Origin: Caldifarciminota bacterium
Lineage (GTDB): Bacteria > Hydrothermota > Hydrothermia > S141-80
Direction: 5' to 3'
DNA length: 5,281 nt
Assembly (NCBI GenBank): GCA_015490255.1
Contig: WFYF01000034.1
Location: 1 to 5,281, forward strand
Shown one piece after another: positions 1-4,978 of the stretch. Below the pieces are notes generated by a model that saw only the letters and a list, made by a program, of their open reading frames with translations, did no database searches and was not told the origin of the DNA. Position 1 is the stretch's first letter. Each line of letters starts with the position of its first letter. The position numbers and the translations under genes are program-made.

Positions 1-134
1 GCCAGGGCCTCCTCTTCGTCCTCTCCGGCCACAAACCGCCGCGCAAGACGGGCGAACGCACCACCCCGGCTCACCATATTCCGGAGCCTGCGGTTCTGGG
101 ATGCCCAGAGAAGCATGTCTCTCACGGGATTCAT
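1..134 (-). CDS. Proline dehydrogenase, N-terminal part (cut by window edge)
   Basis: Proline dehydrogenase is an FAD enzyme that oxidises L-proline to pyrroline-5-carboxylate, the first step of proline catabolism to glutamate, usually at the membrane face. Only the first 44 codons are present. They read MNPVRDMLLWASQNRRLRN, then a short basic helix, then ARRFVAGEDEEEAL. The pattern 'L-x-S/A-Q-N ... ARRFVAGE/D-x-x-E-x-A' matches from memory the N-terminus of Bacillus-type monofunctional proline dehydrogenases (PutB/FadM), which are about 300 residues long. The FAD-binding barrel lies outside the window, so this rests on the N-terminus alone. The ATG at 134 is preferred because a TATAAT box ends six bases before it. 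Met7 (ATG at 116) is a possible alternative, and neither has a good Shine-Dalgarno sequence. The gene follows the TagA-like gene on the same strand after a 44-nt gap but seems to have its own promoter, so it is probably a neighbour and not part of the polysaccharide pathway. Confidence 0.72.
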   Translation of the reverse strand, partial: MNPVRDMLLWASQNRRLRNMVSRGGAFARLARRFVAGEDEEEAL

Positions 135-140
135 GGCTAA

Positions 141-169
141 ATTATACGCCCTGCGCCGGAACCGGGCAA
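141..169 (-). promoter_or_regulatory. Leaderless-type promoter of the proline dehydrogenase gene
   Basis: Read on the minus strand, TTGCCC (169-164, four of six consensus bases) is followed after exactly 17 bp by a perfect TATAAT (146-141). Six bases separate this box from the ATG at 134, so the expected transcription start falls on or next to the A of the start codon. No Shine-Dalgarno sequence precedes the ATG. This is the arrangement of leaderless genes driven by a housekeeping sigma factor. The strength of the boxes and spacing make it credible, but no start site has been measured. Confidence 0.68.
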
Positions 170-176
170 CTTCCGG
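156..176. repeat. Inverted repeat around the -35 box (CCGGAA-N9-TTCCGG)
   Basis: CCGGAA at 156-161 and TTCCGG at 171-176 form a perfect 6-bp inverted repeat with a 9-bp spacer. The -35 hexamer of the proline dehydrogenase promoter (164-169) lies inside the spacer. The repeat starts right after the stop codon of the TagA-like gene (179-181). It could be an operator for a dimeric regulator or a weak 3' hairpin of the upstream transcript. No T-tract follows on the minus strand, so an intrinsic terminator is unlikely. A six-base palindrome may also be chance in GC-rich DNA. Confidence 0.35.
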
Positions 177-178
177 TC

Positions 179-949
179 TTATTGTGGGCGGTTGCGGAGA
201 TCCCGGAGGATCAACGGAAGGAGGGCGAGAGGTTCAAGCACATACCGCCGCCAGAGCCGACGGGGTTCGGCAAGGAGGCGAAAAAACCATTCCAGCCCGA
301 CTTTCCCCGCCCACCGGGGCGGGGTGGGGACCACACCGGCCACATAATCCATGCAGGCCCCCGAGGGAAGGATCACAGCTGGAGGGAGCCGGTGCAAATT
401 GTCCAGCACCCAGAGTTCCTGACGGGGCATGCCCATGCCCACCATCAGGATGTGGGGACGGAACGCGTGGATCAGGTCCAGAACTTTTTCGTTTTCTTCT
501 CCTGTGGGGTCAAAGTACCCGTGATAGGTCCGGATCTGGAGTCCGGGGTGCTGTGCGACCAGTTTTTGCGCTGCTTTCTCCCCCACGCCGGGACGTCCTC
601 CCAGGTGGAAGACCCGGAATCCGTGGGACACAGCCAGGTTCATGAGGGGGTGGACCCAGTCAGCGTAGGTCACCCGGTGTTCACGCCGGGCTGGATACCC
701 TTTCAAACGTGCGAACCATACAAGAGGCATACCATCAATATGGATGCGGTCAGCCCGGCGGTAAAACTCCCGGAAACGGGGAATATGGTGAAAGAGATAG
801 ACGCTGTGAAGGTTATGATTGGCGATGATATAGGGGCGAGATGTTTCCATTCCCCGGACCACCTCCGCCTGGAGGTCCTCCAGGGTGAGGAGGTCCACCG
901 TTACGCCCAGAACGCGGATGCGCGGAAACGGAGAGGTAACCGGGTCCAT
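179..949 (-). CDS. WecG/TagA/CpsF-family glycosyltransferase
   Basis: A 256-residue GT26-family (WecG/TagA/CpsF) enzyme, normal length for the family. Members act at the cytoplasmic membrane face and transfer a sugar, typically ManNAc or ManNAcA from its UDP form, to undecaprenyl-PP-GlcNAc. The exact sugar here is unknown. Visible motifs: the first strand RIRVLGVTVDL (10-20); IIANHNLHSVYL (41-52), where members such as TagA carry a Thr and this protein has Ala43; IDGMPLVW (71-78), whose Asp72 aligns with the proposed catalytic base; VFHLGGRPGVGEKAAQKL (113-130); HGYFDP (143-148); VGMGMPRQELW (170-180); and the C-terminal PRWAGKVGLEWFFRLLAEPRR (211-231) with Arg-rich LWRRYV, the membrane- and phosphate-binding appendage. 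No signal peptide or membrane segment is seen. The start at 949 has no Shine-Dalgarno sequence, but a -10 box lies ten bases upstream. It diverges from the GT4 genes and probably serves the same glycan pathway. Confidence 0.93.
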   Translation of the reverse strand: MDPVTSPFPRIRVLGVTVDLLTLEDLQAEVVRGMETSRPYIIANHNLHSVYLFHHIPRFREFYRRADRIHIDGMPLVWFARLKGYPARREHRVTYADWVHPLMNLAVSHGFRVFHLGGRPGVGEKAAQKLVAQHPGLQIRTYHGYFDPTGEENEKVLDLIHAFRPHILMVGMGMPRQELWVLDNLHRLPPAVILPSGACMDYVAGVVPTPPRWAGKVGLEWFFRLLAEPRRLWRRYVLEPLALLPLILRDLRNRPQ

Positions 950-958
950 GGGACTGTG

Positions 959-987
959 ATTGTAAGGGATGTCCCCCGCATTTTCAT
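959..987 (-). promoter_or_regulatory. Promoter of the TagA-like gene, near-leaderless
   Basis: On the minus strand, ATGAAA (987-982, four of six bases of TTGACA) is followed after 17 bp by TACAAT (964-959, five of six bases of TATAAT). The expected start site is near 952, leaving a leader of about three bases before the ATG at 949. The same spacing and the same lack of a Shine-Dalgarno sequence are seen at the proline dehydrogenase start. The promoter directly abuts the transposase remnant that begins near 991. Confidence 0.55.
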
Positions 988-990
988 TGA

Positions 991-1293
991 GTGGAGGAAG
1001 CCTTAGAGGCCTTCAGGGAGTTCCGGAAGCGGTGGAGGAGGCGATTTCCGGGGGTGGTATTCCGCTGGGAGAACCATGCTGGAGCTTCTGGCGTATTTCG
1101 CCTATCCCGAGACTCTGCGAAAAACCTTGCGGAGCACGAATTTGCTGGAACATGTGAACAAGGAAATGCGGCGGTGTTTTCGGGGAGTGGGGGGCCCTGT
1201 GCAGAATCCCTGGAAGGCCGGGTTTACTGGATGGTGGTTCGGATGAAGGCGAATCCTTCCACCCGGATCATCCGCAAAGTTGTGGTCTGGTGA
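991..1293 (+). pseudogene. IS256-family (mutator-type) transposase, C-terminal remnant with two frameshifts
   Basis: Three stretches in two frames join into the C-terminal quarter of an IS256-family transposase. In the first frame (from 991): EEALEAFREFRKRWRRRFPGVV and WEN. In the next frame over (about 1076-1205): LELLAYFAYPETLRKTLRST (the 'YP-x5-R-x-T/S-T-N' region), then NLLEHVNKEMRRCFRGVGG. Back in the first frame (about 1206-1293): ESLEGRVYWMVVRMK, and then a stop. The 'R-S/T-T-N-x-x-E-x-x-N-x-E-x-R' block is a family hallmark, and its first Glu (in LLEHVN) is probably the catalytic Glu of the DDE triad. The regions carrying the two Asp residues are missing, and a stop at 988-990 precedes the remnant. 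The shifts near 1075 and 1205 are opposite in sign, so the end returns to the original frame. I did not find terminal inverted repeats. This is a dead scar, not a functional gene. Confidence 0.8.
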
Positions 1294-1301
1294 GGACCCT
1301 G

Positions 1302-1318
1302 CTCGCCCTTCGGGCGGG
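1302..1318. repeat. GC-rich hairpin upstream of the first GT4 gene
   Basis: CTCGCCC (1302-1308) pairs with GGGCGGG (1312-1318) across a TTC loop, giving seven pairs with one T-G wobble. It lies just after the transposase remnant stop (1291-1293) and about 70 bp before the GT4 start. There is no T-tract on either side, so a classical rho-independent terminator is not supported. It might be part of the old element's end, an mRNA structure or an operator. Confidence 0.35.
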
Positions 1319-1339
1319 GAAGGTCTGGAGGTCTTCCTG

Positions 1340-1345
1340 TACAAT
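1340..1345 (+). promoter_or_regulatory. Possible -10 box of the EPS operon
   Basis: TACAAT (five of six consensus bases) lies 45 bp before the GT4 start at 1391, predicting a leader of about 40 nt. No recognisable -35 hexamer lies 16 to 18 bp upstream, where the DNA is G-rich. The call rests on one hexamer and on the need for a promoter in this divergent gap. Confidence 0.3.
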
Positions 1346-1390
1346 TAAGCGCAGTCCAGTGCGGCCGTTTCCTGGCGTGGGCGGAAAACC

Positions 1391-2566
1391 ATGCATAAGC
1401 GGAAGAAAGTCCTTGTGTTTCGGGATCACCTGTTTGCGGTGAGCGAAACGTTTGTGTATCGCCCCTATCCATGGATCCGGTCCTTTGAACCCGTGTTTTT
1501 CGGCTCCAAATTTGCCTCACAGGGAGGTGCAGTGCAAAGCTCGGCTTTCCCCGCGGATCATGTCTTCACGTTGCAGCGATCGGGGAAAAGCCTGCGCGAG
1601 GCGCTGTTCAAATTGTTCGGACGCCTTCCCTCCGATGCCATAACCTGGCTCCGGCACCATCAACCTGTGTTGATCCACGCCCATTTCGCCCCTGACGGCG
1701 TGCTCTCCCTTCCTCTGGCGCGTCGCCTCCGGATCCCCCTCGTCGTGAGTCTCCTGGGTTCGGACATCACGATGAAAGAAAGCCATGTTCTCCGTTCTTC
1801 CTATCCCACCCATCGCCTGTATCTCTTTCGGAAGAAACGCCTGTTCCGGCAGGCCCACCGGTTTATCGTTCCATCCCGCTTTCTCTGGAATGTCGCCCTG
1901 GAGCGTGGATACCCGGAAGACAAACTTCTGCTCCTTCCCCACGGTGTGGACACCCGGTTTTTCACCCCGGAACCTGAAGCCGTGGTCCCCGGCCGCATCC
2001 TGTTCGTGGGTCGGCTTGTCGCGCTCAAGGGACCCCATCTGCTTCTTGAAGCGGCGCGCCGCCTGATGACGGAGTTCCCCGATCTGCATGTCGTGATGGT
2101 GGGAGAGGGGCCGGAACGCCCCCGGCTTGAAGCATGGGCGGAGAAGCATCTCCCCGACCGGGTCCGCTTTCTGGGGGTGCAGCCGCCCGAGGTGGTGAGG
2201 CGGGAGATGCAGAAAGCCTGGGTGTTCTCCATGCCCTCCGTTCCGGTTGCAACCGGACAGGCGGAATCCTTCGGGATGGTTTTTCTGGAAGCGCAGGCCT
2301 GCGGTTGTCCCGTGGTGACCTTTTCCACCGGCGGGATTCCGGAAGTGGTCCGACAGGGTGAAACGGGCTTCCTGGTCCCTCCCGGCGATGTGGAGGGCCT
2401 AACCCGGGCGTTGCGGAAGCTCCTTCTCTATCCAGATCTCCGGCACCGTATGGGAGAGACCGCCCGTCAGTGGGTTGTCTCCCGTTTTGATATCCGGGAT
2501 CAGGCGAAAGCGCTGGAAGACTTGTATGAAGTTACCCTGACCCATGCGTTCCACAGCGTCCCGTAA
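1391..2566 (+). CDS. GT4-family glycosyltransferase (first of two)
   Basis: A 391-residue GT-B-fold retaining glycosyltransferase of family GT4 (Glycos_transf_1), cytosolic or peripheral at the membrane. It probably adds one sugar of the polysaccharide repeat unit from a nucleotide-sugar. The N-terminal half carries VLVFRDHLFAVSETFVYR (8-24, the 'SETF' start typical of EPS/colanic-acid type transferases), HAHFAPDG (96-103) and LLGSDI (121-126). The C-terminal donor domain carries LPHGVD (182-187), the phosphate-binding VGRLVALKG (206-214), VMVGEGPER (235-243), and the E-x7-E motif ESFGMVFLE (Glu292, Glu300), followed by GGIPEVV and ETGFLVPPGD. Length is normal and no membrane segment is seen. 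ATG 1391 is the only ATG after an in-frame stop at 1346. GGCGG at 1380-1384 is a weak ribosome-binding site. It is the first gene of a three-gene unit. Donor and acceptor sugars cannot be told from sequence. Confidence 0.94.
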   Translation: MHKRKKVLVFRDHLFAVSETFVYRPYPWIRSFEPVFFGSKFASQGGAVQSSAFPADHVFTLQRSGKSLREALFKLFGRLPSDAITWLRHHQPVLIHAHFAPDGVLSLPLARRLRIPLVVSLLGSDITMKESHVLRSSYPTHRLYLFRKKRLFRQAHRFIVPSRFLWNVALERGYPEDKLLLLPHGVDTRFFTPEPEAVVPGRILFVGRLVALKGPHLLLEAARRLMTEFPDLHVVMVGEGPERPRLEAWAEKHLPDRVRFLGVQPPEVVRREMQKAWVFSMPSVPVATGQAESFGMVFLEAQACGCPVVTFSTGGIPEVVRQGETGFLVPPGDVEGLTRALRKLLLYPDLRHRMGETARQWVVSRFDIRDQAKALEDLYEVTLTHAFHSVP

Positions 2567-3656
2567 GCGGATCCTGAACGTGGTCACCCAGATGGCCCCC
2601 GAAGGCGCCCAGAACGCGGCCGTGGAGGTTTCCCGGAAACTCAGAGAAATGGGGTATGACGCCGAGGTATGGTTCCTCTATACGAAACAGCCTGCATTTG
2701 AGAACGTTCCGTACGTGAGGACCTTTTCCCCTCACCGCCCTTCCGGTCCTGTGGAAATTCTTTCTCTCCTGTGGCGGGTTTTCAGAGCCCTCCGCAAAGC
2801 AAAACCTGCGGGAATCATTACCTACACCTACTACGCCAACGTGCTGGTTCAGCCCCTTGCTTTTCTTGCCGGCGTGCGCCACCGGCTTGCCACCCAGCGA
2901 AACACACGGGATCTCACACCCCGGATCGCCGACTTTCTGGACATCCTGTGGGGCACGCTCGGGGTTTATACAGCCAATGTGTTTGTTTCCCATGCGGTTC
3001 AAGAAGGTTACCGCAGCGTGCCCCATCCTTATCTCAGGCGGAGTGTGGTGGTGTATAATGGAACCGAATTTGCGCCTTCGGATTTAGGCAAAGAAGAAGC
3101 GCGCAAACAGCTGGGGCTACCCCAGGATGCATGGATTGTGGGCCACGTCGGGCGAATGGACAAAAACAAAAATCAGCAGGCGTTGATTCGGGCCCTGGCC
3201 CGTCTGGACATACCCAACGCCGTGCTCGCCCTTGCAGGGAAGGGACCCGAAGAAGAGGCCCTTCGCACCCTGACCCATACCCTGGGCCTGGATTCCCGCG
3301 TGTATTTTCTCGGGACGTTTCCACGAGACCTGCTTGCACCGTTCTATGCCGCTCTGGATGTTTTCGTTCTCCCTTCGCTGGATGAGGGGTTTTCCTTCGT
3401 CCTCGTGGAGGCGATGCGCTCCGGATGTCCCATAGCGGCAAGCGACCTTCCGGTGTTCCACGAAGTCGCCGGCAACACCATCCGCTATTTCTCGCCACAG
3501 GATATTGACGAGATCGTGTCCATTCTGTCCTGGTTTCACCGGCACCCGGAAGAGGCAAAAACCCTGGGCCTTCAAGCGCAACAGCGATCCCGCGTGTTTT
3601 CTCTTGAAACCATGGTCCGGCAATACCTGACGGCACTCTTCGGGGAGGAATCATGA
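2544..3656 (+). CDS. GT4-family glycosyltransferase (second of two)
   Basis: A 370-residue GT-B glycosyltransferase with a GT4-type C-terminal domain, expected to add another sugar to the lipid-linked repeat unit. The N-terminal domain opens with RILNVVTQMAPEGAQNAAVEV (9-29), the glycine-containing acceptor-side loop, followed by ITYTYYANVL (92-101). Next comes RLATQRN (114-120). The donor domain shows VVVYNGTEF (168-176), VGHVGRMDKNKNQ (199-211), LALAGKGPEE (228-237) and the E-x7-E motif EGFSFVLVE (Glu281, Glu289), then EAMRSGCPIAASDLPVFHEV. It differs clearly from the preceding GT4, so the pair is not a recent tandem duplication. The start at 2544 lies 23 nt inside the preceding gene and has no clear Shine-Dalgarno sequence, so translation is probably coupled. 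A GTG at 2580 would clear the overlap but would delete the first beta strand, so it is disfavoured. Confidence 0.93.
   Translation: MRSTASRKRILNVVTQMAPEGAQNAAVEVSRKLREMGYDAEVWFLYTKQPAFENVPYVRTFSPHRPSGPVEILSLLWRVFRALRKAKPAGIITYTYYANVLVQPLAFLAGVRHRLATQRNTRDLTPRIADFLDILWGTLGVYTANVFVSHAVQEGYRSVPHPYLRRSVVVYNGTEFAPSDLGKEEARKQLGLPQDAWIVGHVGRMDKNKNQQALIRALARLDIPNAVLALAGKGPEEEALRTLTHTLGLDSRVYFLGTFPRDLLAPFYAALDVFVLPSLDEGFSFVLVEAMRSGCPIAASDLPVFHEVAGNTIRYFSPQDIDEIVSILSWFHRHPEEAKTLGLQAQQRSRVFSLETMVRQYLTALFGEES
3642..3649 (+). promoter_or_regulatory. Strong ribosome-binding site of the ligase/polymerase gene
   Basis: GGGGAGGA sits inside the last codons of the preceding GT4 gene, four bases before the ATG at 3653 when measured from the end of GGAGG. 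It is the only textbook Shine-Dalgarno sequence at a start in this window. It fixes the start at 3653 and shows that the organism uses ordinary Shine-Dalgarno initiation for internal operon genes. Confidence 0.85.
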
Positions 3657-4978
3657 ATCGTCCGGGTGAGGAGATCAGGACATCCCCCCGTCCCTCAAAG
3701 ACCCTGCGAAAAAAGCTCGCGCTGTATTCCGGCTTGGGCCGACAGGTTGAAGAATGGCTCTCCGTCCTCATCCTTCTGATCCTGGGCCGCGTGCTCTATG
3801 TGAATTTCTTCACCCGGGACGTCGCCATGGGCAGTATTGCCCGGGGCGTGGAGGCGGTGGATCCCTCCATTCGGATTGTGACGGTTTCCGGTTATGGCCT
3901 CTCGGTGGTTCTGGCCATCCTTCATCGGGACAGGATCCTTCGTTGTCTGCGACAGAATCTGGATTTCCTTCTGATGGTGGGCTGGCTGTATGTTTCCCTC
4001 CTCTGGTCTTCCGTCCCCTCCATGACCCTTGTGCGTTTTGCCGGGCTCACGGGCACCACGCTCTTTGGACTCTATCTGGGAACGCGATATTCTCTGGATG
4101 AAATGGCAAAACTTGCCGGGCGATTTGTCTGGATCGCCATGCTGCTGAGCCTGATGATGGCGTTGCTGCTTCCTGGAATGGGGCGATACATTGAACCCCG
4201 GGGAGAGGTGTGGAGCGGGGCATTTGTTCACAAAAACAGTCTTGGGATGATCGTTGCCCTCGGTTTCCTGTTCTGGCTCTATGCCCCCACCGCTTTTTCC
4301 AGGGTGGAACGATTCCTTTACGCCATCGGTGGCGGAGCCCTTCTCTGGTTCTCCTATTCCCGTGCGGCCCAGGCCGTCACCGTGTTGCTTTTTCTTCTCG
4401 CTCCCTATCTGCCACGTCTCGTGGCCAGTCGGGGGTGGAAAAAGGTGGGACTGCTCCTCTCCGGCGTTGTGGTTTTCGGAGGACTGGGAATCTGGACCTG
4501 GAAGCATCTCCCCCAGATCCTGCAGCTTATGGGAAGAGATCCCTCTCTCACGGGAAGAACCCTGATCTGGTTTCTGGTGTGGAAAAGCATTCAGAAACGA
4601 TTCTGGACAGGCTATGGTTTTGAAGCCTTCTGGTCCGGAGAAGGGGCTGCTCTTCTGGACGTGTGGCGGCATTTTCCCGGCGTGTGGATCCCCACCCATT
4701 CCCACAACGGCCTCCTGGAGCTGTGGTTGAGCGGGGGGGCGATCGCCGTGGGTCTGTTTGTTCTGCACTGGCTGCGGACGGGCTGGCTTTCTCTGTCTGT
4801 GCGGTCCGCGTGGGTTCTTGCCCTCTGGGTCTTTCTCACCCTCTATACGTTTGCAGAACGAACCATTTTCAACGTCGCGGGAACCTCAACCGTGATCTGG
4901 GTGCTTTACGTTGCGGTCTCCGTTCGCCTCCGTGTGGCTTCCCTCAACGAAGCCGTGCCTCGCCTTCGGCAACAATAA
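3653..4978 (+). CDS. O-antigen ligase/polymerase-family membrane protein (WaaL/Wzy-like)
   Basis: A 441-residue multi-pass membrane protein of the O-antigen ligase family (Wzy_C, PF04932). These proteins polymerise undecaprenyl-linked repeat units or ligate glycans to an acceptor on the outer membrane face. A basic N-terminus (about 1-33) precedes roughly eleven or twelve hydrophobic segments, near 34-51, 77-92, 103-120, 126-143, 157-174, 196-212, 220-233, 240-255, 264-282, 356-374, 385-402 and 408-425. The longest loop (about 283-355) lies late in the protein, as expected. Family marks are GAFVHKNSLG (189-198), FSYSRAAQ (233-240), DPSLTGRTLIW (296-306, with the conserved Arg302) and HSHNGLLELWLSGG (349-362, with the conserved His in the big loop). 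The gene starts by ATGA overlap with the GT4 gene and has a strong Shine-Dalgarno sequence. With two repeat-unit transferases upstream, a Wzy polymerase role is somewhat more likely than ligase, but the family does not decide this. Its last 35 bp overlap a gene on the other strand. Confidence 0.9.
   Translation: MNRPGEEIRTSPRPSKTLRKKLALYSGLGRQVEEWLSVLILLILGRVLYVNFFTRDVAMGSIARGVEAVDPSIRIVTVSGYGLSVVLAILHRDRILRCLRQNLDFLLMVGWLYVSLLWSSVPSMTLVRFAGLTGTTLFGLYLGTRYSLDEMAKLAGRFVWIAMLLSLMMALLLPGMGRYIEPRGEVWSGAFVHKNSLGMIVALGFLFWLYAPTAFSRVERFLYAIGGGALLWFSYSRAAQAVTVLLFLLAPYLPRLVASRGWKKVGLLLSGVVVFGGLGIWTWKHLPQILQLMGRDPSLTGRTLIWFLVWKSIQKRFWTGYGFEAFWSGEGAALLDVWRHFPGVWIPTHSHNGLLELWLSGGAIAVGLFVLHWLRTGWLSLSVRSAWVLALWVFLTLYTFAERTIFNVAGTSTVIWVLYVAVSVRLRVASLNEAVPRLRQQ

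Noticed and set aside
101..1006. A 301-codon plus-strand open frame covering the whole TagA-like gene
   Set aside because: It is the antisense shadow of a clear family member, with a Pro/Gly/Arg/His-rich product and no recognisable domain. Long antisense frames are common in GC-rich genes.
991..1293. An intact 100-residue small hypothetical protein
   Set aside because: The single-frame reading loses the conserved transposase block, which lies in the neighbouring frame, so it is better explained as a frameshifted remnant.
1302..1318. Rho-independent terminator
   Set aside because: The stem is good, but neither strand has a T-tract after it.
1391..3656. Tandem duplication of the two GT4 genes
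   Set aside because: They share only general GT4 motifs. The N-terminal halves and the loops between motifs differ throughout.
3695..4768. A 357-codon minus-strand open frame opposite the ligase/polymerase gene
   Set aside because: The product is Gln/His/Pro/Gly-rich with no fold-like pattern, while the plus strand encodes a well-marked membrane protein. It mirrors the Leu- and Trp-rich codons of that gene.
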